Source: Acuticoccus sediminis (GTDB lineage Bacteria; Pseudomonadota; Alphaproteobacteria; Rhizobiales; Amorphaceae). From it: a stretch of DNA of 64,000 nucleotides. Each line of letters opens with the position of its first letter. The stretch's first letter is position 1. The position numbers and the translations under genes are program-made. The DNA is taken from positions 310,001-374,000 of the forward strand of contig NZ_QHHQ01000002.1 of assembly GCF_003258595.1 (NCBI RefSeq), in the 5' to 3' direction. Positions 1 to 8,562 of the stretch are shown here, piece after piece. A model generated the notes under the pieces. That model saw nothing but the letters and a program-made list of their open reading frames with translations, did not search any database and had not been told where the DNA came from.

Positions 1-204
1 CTCGCAGAACCGCAGACCGCCTCGGTGTCCGCCGCATCCATCGCCATGGCCAAGGACCTCAAGAGGCGTGGCTGGGCATTCGTCGGCCCGACCACCGTCT
101 ACGCCTTCATGCAGGCGATGGGCCTCGTCGACGACCACACCGCCGACTGCTCGGCGCGCGCCGCGGTCGAGGCGGCGAGAGCGGCGTTCGTGCGCCCCGC
201 CTGA
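1..204 (+). CDS. tag: DNA-3-methyladenine glycosylase I, C-terminal part
   Basis: Only the last 67 codons are in the window; the frame is open from the first base to TGA at 202-204. The run GWAFVGPTTVYAFMQAMG (about residues 25-42 of the visible part) followed by V-D-D-H is the hallmark C-terminal segment of Tag, the base-excision enzyme that removes 3-methyladenine from alkylated DNA in the cytoplasm. In complete Tag proteins this segment is near the end, so the gene appears to end normally. The 295 nt that follow hold no recognisable gene, so it is probably not in the same operon as the SWIM cassette. Confidence 0.9.
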   Translation, partial: LAEPQTASVSAASIAMAKDLKRRGWAFVGPTTVYAFMQAMGLVDDHTADCSARAAVEAARAAFVRPA

Positions 205-499
205 CCGGGCGCGGCGACCGGCGACGGCCGGCCGTGTCCCCTCGCGGCGAAGCCCGGGGATGCCTCGGCGGTCCCCTTGACCGGTCAGAGGAAGGCGCCG
301 AAGACGGTGCGGTGTGTTCCGAGTGCGAAGGTCCGTCCCCACCGCGCCAACGGCGCCGCGCCTCCGACGGCGGTCCGCCCGGGGCGGTCGCGCGCTTGCG
401 TGGCCGCGCCAGCCGGGACCGGACATGCCGGACCGCCGGGTCTTCCGGGGACGCGTGCACCGGGCGCCCGGGCGGCGTGTGGAGAGGGTCCGTCGCGCC
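205..499. other. intergenic gap before the SWIM cassette
   Basis: This 295-nt gap separates tag from the first gene of the five-gene cassette. Open frames exist on both strands but have low-complexity Arg/Pro/Ala composition typical of GC-rich shadow frames. I see no clear promoter hexamers, tRNA or long inverted repeat. The promoter of the cassette presumably lies here. Confidence 0.4.
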
Positions 500-1870
500 A
501 TGCTGCTGACGCACGACGCAATCGCCTCCCTCGCCCCCGACCAGAAGGCGCTGACGGCGGCGCGCGGGCAAATGAAGCCCGCCAAATGGCCCGTCCGCGA
601 GAGGGCCGATGACCGCGCGCTGGTGTGGGGCGAGTGCCAGGGTTCCGGCGCCAACCCGTACCGTACGGTCGTCGATGCGGCGACGCTCGGCTACAAGTGC
701 ACCTGCCCCTCGCGCAAGTTCCCCTGCAAGCACGTTCTGGCGCTGATGTGGATGTTCGTCGACGATCCGGCGCTCTTCCAGCCGGCCGTCACGCCGGAGT
801 GGGTGGCCGAATGGCTCGGCCGCCGCCGCAGGGCCGGACCGGCTGCCGTCACATCCGGCGGCGGCAAGAGCCTCGCTGCCGCCTCTCTGGAGCCGGACGC
901 GGCGGCCGCCGACCCGAAGGCCGAGGCGCGCCGCATCGCGGCGGCGGAGAAGCGCGCCGGCGAGACCCGCGCCGCCCTCTTCCAAGCGATCGATGACGTC
1001 GAGGGCTGGATCGCCGATCAGCTCCGCACCGGCCTCGGCGCCTTCATCGAGGACGCGCCGGACCGCTGCCGCGCCATCGCCGCGCGGATGGTCGACGGCA
1101 AGGCCGCCGCGCTCGCCGGCCGCATCGACGAGATTCCCGCCCGCCTCCTCCTCCGACCGGTCGAGGAGCGGCTCGACGCGGCGGTCGCCGAGCTCGGCAA
1201 GGTCGTCATCCTCGCCCACGCCTTCCGCGCCGCACCCGAGGACCCGGAGCTGCGCCGGCTCGTCTCCACGGCCGAGACGCGCGAGTCGGTGCTGGAGGCG
1301 GCCGGGACCTTGCGCGTGCGGGCCGCGTGGGAGGTGCTGGGCGAGCGCATCTCCACCCGCCGCGACGGGATGGTGATGCAGGAGAGCTGGCTCCTCAACC
1401 TCGGCGAAGGGCCACGCTTCTCCGTGCTCCTCGACTTCTTCCCGGCGTCGGCTGGCCGCCGCGGCTCGGCGTTCTCGAACGGGGACCGGTTCGAGGGTGA
1501 GCTCGCGTTCTACCCGGCCCGTGTGCCGCTCAGGGCGCTTATCGCCGACCGCACGCCCCTCGCGGGCGATGCCGACTGGCCGGCCACGCCCGCCGCCCCG
1601 GATCCGCTCGCGGCCGTCGCGGCTGCGAACGATGCCGCGCCGTGGCTGACGCGCGTCCCGCTGCTGCTGCCGCCCGGCCGTCTCCTCGCCGGCGGCAAAG
1701 CGTTCTGGTGGCAGAGCGCCGACGGAGGCGCCGCCCTGCCGCTCGCCGATCCGCCGCCGCCGGCCGTCCGCGGCATGGCGCTCGCCGCCGCGGCCGGGGT
1801 ATGGGACGCGGGCCGCCTCACGCTCCTCGCCGCGCAGACGGACTGGGGCCGGATCGCGCTCGATGGATGA
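500..1870 (+). CDS. SWIM zinc-finger protein
   Basis: A 456-aa cytoplasmic protein whose only clear domain is a SWIM zinc finger of the form CxCx6CxH: C67, C69, C76 and H78 in KCTCPSRKFPCKHVLALMW. SWIM fingers bind DNA or proteins. The frame is open upstream to 314, but that extension is Arg/Pro-rich and unlike a protein; ATG 500 directly precedes the family-like start LLTHDAIASLAPDQKAL. It is the first gene of a five-gene coupled cassette with DUF5691, MoxR ATPase, DUF5682 and VWA proteins, and its end overlaps the next start by 8 nt. The molecular role of this SWIM protein is not known; substrate or target recognition for the ATPase/VWA pair is inference. Confidence 0.85.
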   Translation: MLLTHDAIASLAPDQKALTAARGQMKPAKWPVRERADDRALVWGECQGSGANPYRTVVDAATLGYKCTCPSRKFPCKHVLALMWMFVDDPALFQPAVTPEWVAEWLGRRRRAGPAAVTSGGGKSLAAASLEPDAAAADPKAEARRIAAAEKRAGETRAALFQAIDDVEGWIADQLRTGLGAFIEDAPDRCRAIAARMVDGKAAALAGRIDEIPARLLLRPVEERLDAAVAELGKVVILAHAFRAAPEDPELRRLVSTAETRESVLEAAGTLRVRAAWEVLGERISTRRDGMVMQESWLLNLGEGPRFSVLLDFFPASAGRRGSAFSNGDRFEGELAFYPARVPLRALIADRTPLAGDADWPATPAAPDPLAAVAAANDAAPWLTRVPLLLPPGRLLAGGKAFWWQSADGGAALPLADPPPPAVRGMALAAAAGVWDAGRLTLLAAQTDWGRIALDG

Positions 1871-3233
1871 TCTCGCCGCCGCACTCGACGCCATGAAGGC
1901 ACGCTGGATGGTGGGCGGCTCGGCCGCCGCCGCCGCGCCCGCCGGCTGGGACGGCGGCGACGGGGACGCGACCCTCCTCGCCATTGCCTGCCAGGCCGAG
2001 GCCGTGGCCTTCCGTCCCGCCGCGCCGACCGGGCTCGCCGCGTCGCCGCCGCTGCCGCGCCTGACCCTGCCGACGCTGCCGGACGGCCTGCGCGGCGCGT
2101 TCCGCCGGCTGGTCTCGGCGAAGGGGATCAGGTCGCCGGAGCGCGGCGCGATCCTCACTTTGCTGGCGAACCGGGGCTACAGCGTCCATCCGGCTGACCT
2201 GATGCCCGCCGAGGGCGACCCTGGCGTCCCCGCGGTCTACGCTCCCTGGCGCGCCTGGAGCGCTGGCACCACCGCACCGGCCGATGCGCTGACCGATGCG
2301 ACGTGGGACGACGTGCCCCCCGCCGAACGGCGTGCCGCGCTGGCGGCGCTGCGCCGCTCCGACCCGGCCGAAGCGCGGCGGCTCGTCACCGCGCACGCCG
2401 GCAAGGAGGCCGCGGACGGGCGTCTCGCCCTCGTCTCGATCCTCGAGACGGGCCTCCGCGCCGAGGACAAGCCGGCCCTCGAGGCCTTCCTTTCCGACCG
2501 GTCGGGCAAGGTGCGGACGGTGGCCGAGACGCTGCTCGCCCGGCTCGGCGCCGTATCCGATGGCGAGGCGGCCGGCGAGCTCGCCGCGTTCTACGCGGTG
2601 GAGACGCGCGACCGGCGCGTCCTCGTGCGGTCCCGGACACTGAAGACGTCCGCCCAGCGCCAGCGCCGCTGGGGCCTCGCGGAGCGCGTAACGCTCACCG
2701 GCTTCGCGAAGGCGCTCGGCCTCGGTGTGGCCGAGCTCGTCGACGCCTTCGTGATCGACGACACGGCGGTCGACTTCATCGCCACTGTCGCGCGCACCGG
2801 CGATCACGCGAGCGTCGCCGCGCTCGCCGAACGGGCGCTCGCAGCGACCGCGCCGCGCCTGCTCGCGCCGCTGTTCGACCGTCTCGGCGACGATGCGCGC
2901 AGCGCCCTCCTCCCGGCGCTGCTCGCGGCGGGTGGCCTCGACGTCGCGGCAGAGGTCTGCCGCGCGGATTTCGGCTCCGTACCGGCCGGAACGCTGCGGC
3001 GGGCGCCGGAGATCGCGCAGCTCATCCAGTCGGCCAAGGATCTCATGGACCCCAAGGCCGCACAGGCCGCGTCCATCCGCCTCGCGACCGGGCTACTTCC
3101 TCTCGGCCTTCTCGCCGACCAGGACGCGGCGCGGCGCCTCGTCCTCGCCTTCACCGACGCCAGCCTGTCGCCGTCCGACCCCAGCCTCGCCCTCTTGGCG
3201 TTCAACGCCCGACTGCCCCGGAGAGACCCTTGA
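1863..3233 (+). CDS. DUF5691 family protein
   Basis: A 456-aa, Ala/Leu/Arg-rich, probably alpha-helical protein that I assign to DUF5691 from its composition, length and place between the SWIM and MoxR genes. The central and C-terminal parts look like helical repeats (for example around residues 140-230, with alternating Arg/Glu-rich helices), suggesting an adaptor or scaffold, but no catalytic motif is visible. The start overlaps the SWIM gene by 8 nt and the end overlaps the MoxR start by 4 nt, so the three are almost certainly translated from one mRNA. No signal peptide or membrane segment is present. The function is unknown. Confidence 0.8.
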   Translation: MDDLAAALDAMKARWMVGGSAAAAAPAGWDGGDGDATLLAIACQAEAVAFRPAAPTGLAASPPLPRLTLPTLPDGLRGAFRRLVSAKGIRSPERGAILTLLANRGYSVHPADLMPAEGDPGVPAVYAPWRAWSAGTTAPADALTDATWDDVPPAERRAALAALRRSDPAEARRLVTAHAGKEAADGRLALVSILETGLRAEDKPALEAFLSDRSGKVRTVAETLLARLGAVSDGEAAGELAAFYAVETRDRRVLVRSRTLKTSAQRQRRWGLAERVTLTGFAKALGLGVAELVDAFVIDDTAVDFIATVARTGDHASVAALAERALAATAPRLLAPLFDRLGDDARSALLPALLAAGGLDVAAEVCRADFGSVPAGTLRRAPEIAQLIQSAKDLMDPKAAQAASIRLATGLLPLGLLADQDAARRLVLAFTDASLSPSDPSLALLAFNARLPRRDP

Positions 3234-4309
3234 GCGATATCCTGAGGCGACCCGCCGAGGTCACCACCGCCGACGAGCTCGCGGCCCTGAAGGCATCCGA
3301 CGACAGGCCGAGGCCCACCGGGTGGATGCTCTCGCCCCAGGCCGTCGTCACCTACCTCATGGGCGGGCGGACGGCGGACGGGACCGAGATCGGCGCGAAG
3401 TATGTCGGCGACCGGCGCATCATCGAGACGGCCGTCGCGACGCTCGCGACCGACCGCGCGCTCCTGCTCCTCGGTGTGCCGGGCACCGCGAAGTCCTGGG
3501 TCTCCGAGCACCTGGCGGCGGCGATCAGCGGCGATTCCACGCTGCTCATCCAGTGCACCGCCGGCACCGACGAGAACCAGGTGCGCTACGGCTGGAACTA
3601 CGCCCGGCTCCTCGCCCACGGCCCGAGCCGCGAGGCGCTCGTTCCGACGCCGCTCCTGCGCGCCATGGAGAACGGCAAGCTCTGCCGCCTCGAGGAGCTG
3701 ACACGCATGGGCAGCGACGTGCAGGACACGCTGATCACCGTCCTGTCGGAGAAGATGCTGCCGATCCCCGAGCTCAACACCTCCGTCTACGCGACGCGCG
3801 GCTTCAACGTGATCGCGACGGCGAACGACCGGGACAAGGGCGTCAACGACCTCTCGGCGGCGCTGAAGCGGCGCTTCAACGTGGTGGTCCTGCCGCTCCC
3901 GAACGACATGGAGCAGGAGATCGCCATCGTGGCCAGGCGCGTCGCCGAGAGCGCCACCGCTCTGGAGCTGCCCGCGCCGAAGAACGTCGCCGAGGAGGTT
4001 GCGCGGGTGCTCTCCATCTTCCGCGAGCTGCGCGGCGGCGAGACCCTCGACGGCAAGACGACGCTGAAGACCCCGAGCAGCACGCTCTCCACCGCCGAGG
4101 CGATCGCGGTGATGATCGGGGGCCTCTCCCACGCGGCGTTCTTCAACGACGGCATCCTGTCCGCCGAGGGGCTCGCCCCGAACGTCCTCGGCGCCGTCGT
4201 CAAGGATCCAGTGCAGGACCGCGCGGTGCTCGCCGAATACCTCGAGACGGTGCTCCGCCAGCGCCGCGACTACGCCGACTACTACGCGACGCTGACCGAG
4301 CTGCTCTAG
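3230..4309 (+). CDS. MoxR-type AAA+ ATPase
   Basis: A 359-aa AAA+ ATPase of the MoxR/RavA-like group. Walker A is GVPGTAKS (G82-S89, catalytic K88); the Walker B segment is unusual, reading CRLEELTR near residue 152 instead of a plain hhhhDE; sensor 1 lies in NVIATAND near residue 195, and the arginine-finger region is LSAALKRRF near 207-215. MoxR ATPases typically act as chaperones with VWA-domain partners, and such a partner is encoded two genes downstream. I place the start at TTG 3230, overlapping the DUF5691 stop by 4 nt; the frame is open far upstream, but that part is a shadow of the previous gene. No membrane segment is seen. Confidence 0.9.
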   Translation: MSDILRRPAEVTTADELAALKASDDRPRPTGWMLSPQAVVTYLMGGRTADGTEIGAKYVGDRRIIETAVATLATDRALLLLGVPGTAKSWVSEHLAAAISGDSTLLIQCTAGTDENQVRYGWNYARLLAHGPSREALVPTPLLRAMENGKLCRLEELTRMGSDVQDTLITVLSEKMLPIPELNTSVYATRGFNVIATANDRDKGVNDLSAALKRRFNVVVLPLPNDMEQEIAIVARRVAESATALELPAPKNVAEEVARVLSIFRELRGGETLDGKTTLKTPSSTLSTAEAIAVMIGGLSHAAFFNDGILSAEGLAPNVLGAVVKDPVQDRAVLAEYLETVLRQRRDYADYYATLTELL

Positions 4310-4310
4310 G

Positions 4311-6590
4311 GTGCAGACCGACCTCTGGTCCGATCGCGGCGCCGCCTACTTCGGCATCCGTCACCACGGGCCGGGCTCGGCCCGGCGCCTCGTCGAGGCG
4401 TTGGACGCGCTGCGTCCGACGGTCGTCCTCATCGAGGGGCCCAGCGACCTGACGCCGCTCCTGCCGATGCTGGCCAGCGAGGCGATGGTCCCGCCGGTGG
4501 CCCTCCTCGCCTACCCGGCCGACGATCCGGGCGCCGCGTCGTTCTGGCCGTTCGCGGTCTTCTCGCCGGAATACCAGGCGGCGCGGTGGGCGGTCGCGGC
4601 CGGCGTCCCGGTGCGGTTCATCGACCTCCCCGTCGCGTGGCGGCACGCCCCGGCCGAGCCGGGCAAGGCTGACGCCGGAGCCGAACCGGACGAGGCGAGC
4701 GCCGGGGACGAGGCGGCCCCGGACGCCGCGGTCGACGAGGCCGAGCGCGACCCCATCGGCCTCCTCGCCCGGGCCGCCGGCTACGAGGACGGCGAGAGCT
4801 TCTGGCGCGACGTCATCGAGGAGAACCCGGAGCCCGGCGAGATCTTCGAGGCGGTCGCGGACGCCATGACCGCGCTGCGCGGGGACGGCCCGCCGCCCGA
4901 CCGCTTCGAGGCCCGACGCGAGGCCCACATGCGCCTCGAGATCGCCAGCGCGGTGAAGGCGTCGGACGGGCCCGTCGCGGTGGTCTGCGGCGCGTGGCAC
5001 GTCCCGGCACTGAGGACCTGGCACGCTGCCAAGGACGACCGCGCGCTGCTGAAGGGCGCTCCCAGGCGCAGGATCGCCGCCACATGGGCCCCCTGGACGT
5101 CGCCCCGGCTTGCCGTCGCGAGCGGCTACGGCGCGGGCGTCGTCGCGCCGGGCTGGTGCCGCCACCTCTGGGAGTCGCCGCGCGGCGAGATCGCGACGCG
5201 CTGGCTCGCCCGGACCGCCTGGGCGCTGCGGTCGGCCGGGCACCTCGTCTCCACCGCCTCGCTGATCGAGGCGGAGCGGCTGGCGGTGGCGCTGTCGGCC
5301 CTGCGCGGCAAGCCGCAGCCGGGGTTCGAGGAGCTGCGCGAGGCCACCGTCGCCTGCCTCATGGGCGGCCAGACGGCGCTCTGGTCCACCATCGCCGACC
5401 CGCTCCTCGTCGGCACGGAGGTCGGTTCGATCCCCGACGACGTGCCGCTCGCGCCGCTGCTCGACGATCTCGCCCGGCAGCAGAAGACGGCACGGCTGAA
5501 GCCCGAGGCGCTGGACCGCGAGCTGTCGCTGGACCTGCGTTCGGAGTCCGGCCTCTTCCGTTCGACCCTCCTGCACCGGCTGGACGCGCTCGGCGTCGGG
5601 TGGGGCGAGCTGCAGGACCCCGGCCGCAGCCGCGGCACGTTCCGCGAGCGCTGGGTGCTGCGCTGGGAGCCGGAACACGCCGTCGCCCTGGTGGAGAACC
5701 TCGTCTACGGTCCGACGATCGAGAAGGCGGCCGCCGGACGGCTCGCCGCGCAGATGGGCGAGGCCCACGACCTCGGACGCCTCGCGGAACTGGTCCTCCA
5801 GGCGATGACCGCCCAGCTCCCGGACGCCAGCGCCCGCGGCATCGCGCTCATCGGCGAGCGGGCCGGCGTGACCGGCGACGGCCTCGAGATGCTCGCCGCC
5901 CTGCCGCCGCTCGCCGACGTCGTGCGCTACGGCAAGGCCCGCGCCACCGCGACGGACCAACTCGCCGCGCTGTTCGACAAGATCGCCGTGCAGGCGGCGC
6001 TCGCGCTCGGCTACGCCGTGCGCAATCTCGATGCGGAGGCGGCCGCCGCCATGCGCGCCGCCGTCGAGGCGGCGGACGGCGCCGTCCGTCTCCTCGGCTC
6101 CGACGCCCTCGCCGACTGGAACGCGGCCCTCGCCACCGTCAGCGCCTCGGCCGCCGCGAGCCGCCTCGTCGCCGGCCTCGCGACGCGGCTCCTCTATGAG
6201 TCGGAGGCGATGTCGTCGGAGGACGCGGTCGCGCACGTCGCGCGCATGCTCTCGCCGGGCACGCCCATCGCCGACGCCGCCGCCTACTTCGCCGGCTTCT
6301 TCGAGGGCGCCGGCCAGCGCCTCCTTTTCGATGCCGACCTCAGGGCGTGCGTCGACGGCTGGCTGACGGCGCTCGAGGCCGAGGCGTTCACCGCGCACCT
6401 CCCCCTCTTCCGCCGCGTCTTCGGCCGCCTCGACCGGACCGAGCGGCGGCGCCTGATGGACGTTCTCTTCGGCGCCGGCGGATCGGGCCTCCGCGGCCTT
6501 CGCCCCGCGACGGACGCGGAGACGCGCTGGCCGGCACACCACGCGATGCTGACCGCGCTCCTGAAGAAAGGCGCTCCCGATGGCCGATGA
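4311..6590 (+). CDS. DUF5682 family protein
   Basis: A 759-aa protein starting at GTG 4311, one base after the ATPase stop. The N-terminal region carries G15-I-R-H18 (FGIRHHGPGS), the acidic strand VVLIEGP with E42, and a second G-x-x-H, G227-A-W-H230 (CGAWHVPAL). This arrangement of two GX2H motifs and a glutamate resembles the TIKI/TraB/EreA-ChaN superfamily, so a metal-dependent hydrolase domain is plausible; that is my inference. An acidic Ala-rich linker lies around residues 120-145. The C-terminal two thirds are helical and unassigned. The gene overlaps the VWA gene by 11 nt. DUF5682 is known as a conserved companion of the SWIM/MoxR/VWA genes; its activity is undescribed as far as I know. 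Confidence 0.85.
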   Translation: MQTDLWSDRGAAYFGIRHHGPGSARRLVEALDALRPTVVLIEGPSDLTPLLPMLASEAMVPPVALLAYPADDPGAASFWPFAVFSPEYQAARWAVAAGVPVRFIDLPVAWRHAPAEPGKADAGAEPDEASAGDEAAPDAAVDEAERDPIGLLARAAGYEDGESFWRDVIEENPEPGEIFEAVADAMTALRGDGPPPDRFEARREAHMRLEIASAVKASDGPVAVVCGAWHVPALRTWHAAKDDRALLKGAPRRRIAATWAPWTSPRLAVASGYGAGVVAPGWCRHLWESPRGEIATRWLARTAWALRSAGHLVSTASLIEAERLAVALSALRGKPQPGFEELREATVACLMGGQTALWSTIADPLLVGTEVGSIPDDVPLAPLLDDLARQQKTARLKPEALDRELSLDLRSESGLFRSTLLHRLDALGVGWGELQDPGRSRGTFRERWVLRWEPEHAVALVENLVYGPTIEKAAAGRLAAQMGEAHDLGRLAELVLQAMTAQLPDASARGIALIGERAGVTGDGLEMLAALPPLADVVRYGKARATATDQLAALFDKIAVQAALALGYAVRNLDAEAAAAMRAAVEAADGAVRLLGSDALADWNAALATVSASAAASRLVAGLATRLLYESEAMSSEDAVAHVARMLSPGTPIADAAAYFAGFFEGAGQRLLFDADLRACVDGWLTALEAEAFTAHLPLFRRVFGRLDRTERRRLMDVLFGAGGSGLRGLRPATDAETRWPAHHAMLTALLKKGAPDGR

Positions 6591-7749
6591 ACGCGAGCGG
6601 CGCTGGAAGCTCGCCCTCGGCGGCGACGACGAGGGGCTCGATGCCCCCGACGTCCGCCTCTCCAGAGCCCTAACCGCCCTCTACAATCCGGACGACGAGG
6701 GCGCGCGCCGCGGCGGCCTCAAACGCTCCGCCCCCTCGGTCGCGCGGTGGCTGGGCGACATCCGCGAGTTCTTCCCGGCAAGCGTCGTCCAGGTCGTCCA
6801 GAAGGACGCGTTCGAGCGGATGGGGCTGAAGGAGATGCTCCTGCAGCCCGAATTCCTGCAGGCGGTGGAGGCGGACGTGAACCTCGTCGCCGACCTCATG
6901 TCGCTGCGCGGCGTGATGCCGGAGAAGACCCGGGACACCGCGCGACAGGTCATCGCCAAGGTCGTCGCGGAGCTGATGGAGCGGCTGGAGCGGCGCACAG
7001 CCGAGGCCCTGCGCGGTGCCGTCGACCGCTCGCGGCGCACCACGCGCCCGCGCTTCGCCGACATCGACTGGCCGCGCACGATCCGCGCGAACCTCGCCCA
7101 GTACCAGCCGGCCTACGGCACGGTCGTACCGGAGCGGCTCGTCGGCTTCATGCGACGCCAGCGGCGCATCGTCGACCTCGACGAGGTGATCCTGTGCGTC
7201 GACCAGTCGGGGTCGATGGCGGCCTCCGTGGTCTACGCGTCGATCTTCGCCGCGGTGATGGCCTCGCTGCCTGTGGTCTCCACGCGGCTCGTCTGCTTCG
7301 ACACCTCCGTCCTCGACCTGACCGATGACCTCGCGGACCCGGTGGAGGTCCTGTTCGGCGTTCAGCTCGGCGGCGGGACGGACATCAACCAGGCGGTCGC
7401 CTATTGCGAGGAGCGGATCGAGCGTCCGGCGAAGGCGCACCTCGTCATGATCACCGACCTCCACGAAGGCGGCGACAGCCTGTCGCTCGTCGCCCGGATC
7501 CGCCGCCTCAAGTCGATCGGCGTCAACGTGATCGTGCTGCTCGCACTCTCCGACCAGGGCCGCCCCGCGTACGATGCGCGCCTCGCCGGGATCGTCGCCG
7601 GCTACGGCATCCCCGTCTTCGCCTGCACGCCGGACCAGTTCCCGTCGTTGATGGCGGCGGCGTTGCGGCGCGAGGACGTCCTCGCCTGGGCCGCCGGCGA
7701 GGACATCAAGGCCGTCCGTCCCGAGGACCCGCCCGCCGAAGAATCATGA
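6580..7749 (+). CDS. VWA domain protein (CoxE-like)
   Basis: A 389-aa protein with a C-terminal von Willebrand factor A domain. The metal-binding MIDAS is complete by eye: D208-Q-S210-G-S212 in CVDQSGSMAAS, a threonine in GGGTDIN at about 267, and an aspartate in MITDLHEGG at 293. The N-terminal 190 residues are helical and contain no recognised enzyme motif. CoxE-like VWA proteins pair with MoxR ATPases, as here. It is the last gene of the cassette and begins inside the end of the DUF5682 gene. There is no signal peptide, so the complex should be cytoplasmic. Metal-dependent capture of a client protein is the usual model; the client here is unknown. Confidence 0.9.
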   Translation: MADERERRWKLALGGDDEGLDAPDVRLSRALTALYNPDDEGARRGGLKRSAPSVARWLGDIREFFPASVVQVVQKDAFERMGLKEMLLQPEFLQAVEADVNLVADLMSLRGVMPEKTRDTARQVIAKVVAELMERLERRTAEALRGAVDRSRRTTRPRFADIDWPRTIRANLAQYQPAYGTVVPERLVGFMRRQRRIVDLDEVILCVDQSGSMAASVVYASIFAAVMASLPVVSTRLVCFDTSVLDLTDDLADPVEVLFGVQLGGGTDINQAVAYCEERIERPAKAHLVMITDLHEGGDSLSLVARIRRLKSIGVNVIVLLALSDQGRPAYDARLAGIVAGYGIPVFACTPDQFPSLMAAALRREDVLAWAAGEDIKAVRPEDPPAEES

Positions 7750-7870
7750 CCGCCGCCGTACGGTCACTGCGGGCCAGCCGTTGCCCCGCATCGCCGCCAG
7801 GTCCGTTTCCAGTGGGATTATCGCGCGGGCGGGCTTGCGTCGGAGGGATCGGCTGGATCATCATCGAATG

Positions 7871-7878
7871 TGTCGACA
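7871..7878. promoter_or_regulatory. TGTCGACA palindrome (possible GntR operator)
   Basis: A perfect 8-bp palindrome with an extra upstream GTG lies in the gap between the VWA gene and the NIPSNAP gene, 131 nt before the latter. The same palindrome occurs at 16185-16192 before the first Liv operon. FCD-type GntR repressors commonly bind TTGTnnACAA-like sites, which this fits, but the assignment is tentative. Confidence 0.3.
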
Positions 7879-8008
7879 GAATTGAGCACACTCGGTCGGC
7901 AAGTTGGCACCCGGCCGATCCGCGCATGCGCCGCGGTCGCCGCGGCGGCGCTTGCCGGGGTGGGCTCACCCGCGGACGCCGCAGGCCGGCCCGACCTTGG
8001 ATTGACCG

Positions 8009-8323
8009 ATGATCTACGAAGAACGCGACTACCACGTGAAGCCCGGCAAACTCGCCGAGTTCGTCAACCTCTACAAGACCTACGGCGTCGAGATTCAGAA
8101 GAAGTATCTCGGCACGTTCATCGGCTACTTCACGTCCGAGATCGGCGAGCTCAACCACGTCGTCGCGCTCTGGGGTTACGAGGGGCTCGACGACCGCCTG
8201 GCCCGCCGGCGCGCCATGCTCGCGGACCCCGAGTGGCAGGACTACATGCGCCGCGTCGACGGTCTCCTCGCCCAGCAGAACTCGCGCGTGCTGCTCCCGA
8301 CCGACTTCTCGCCGCTGCAGTAG
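8009..8323 (+). CDS. NIPSNAP family protein
   Basis: A 104-aa protein matching the NIPSNAP/dimeric alpha-beta barrel family: it starts MIYEERDYHVKPGKLAEFV, has the central FIGYFTSEIGELN strand and the WGYEGLDDRLARR helix, and ends near LLPTDFSPL. Such small proteins form ferredoxin-like dimers; most are uncharacterised and often sit beside catabolic dehydrogenases. It is free-standing: 259 nt follow the VWA gene and 239 nt precede the E1 alpha gene. The start ATG follows directly on TTGACCG and has no strong ribosome-binding site. No catalytic residue can be named. Confidence 0.85.
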   Translation: MIYEERDYHVKPGKLAEFVNLYKTYGVEIQKKYLGTFIGYFTSEIGELNHVVALWGYEGLDDRLARRRAMLADPEWQDYMRRVDGLLAQQNSRVLLPTDFSPLQ

Positions 8324-8465
8324 GCCCCGCCAAGCCGCCGACCAAGGGCGGGCATTGATGTCCGCCCGCAGCGGCGCGTTGCGCGCCGCCCGCGGCATGG
8401 ACACCAGGGGCCGAGATTCTTGTGCCGGGACGCCTTGCAAGGACGGGTCGTCCGCGACATCATGA

Positions 8466-8474
8466 GTGCATACA
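8466..8474. promoter_or_regulatory. GTGCATACA motif, candidate regulator site 1
   Basis: The 9-mer lies within AGTGCATACACT (8465-8476), whose AGTG/CACT arms are palindromic, about 90 nt before the E1 alpha start. The same 9-mer (as TGTATGCAC on the plus strand) recurs at 15324-15332 and 24208-24216, each time between genes. The flanking DNA is AT-richer than the coding background. Confidence 0.45.
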
Positions 8475-8562
8475 CTTTTGCCGACACCCTCGTCGTCGTG
8501 CAAAATCCGCCGTCCCGCCCGTGCGATAACCGTCCGCCTCGCGCCAGCCAGGAGTCTTCCCC

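Noticed and set aside
107-2158. 683-codon open frame on the minus strand
   Set aside because: It is antisense to the SWIM and DUF5691 genes, has an Arg/Gly/Ala-biased composition and no domain motif.
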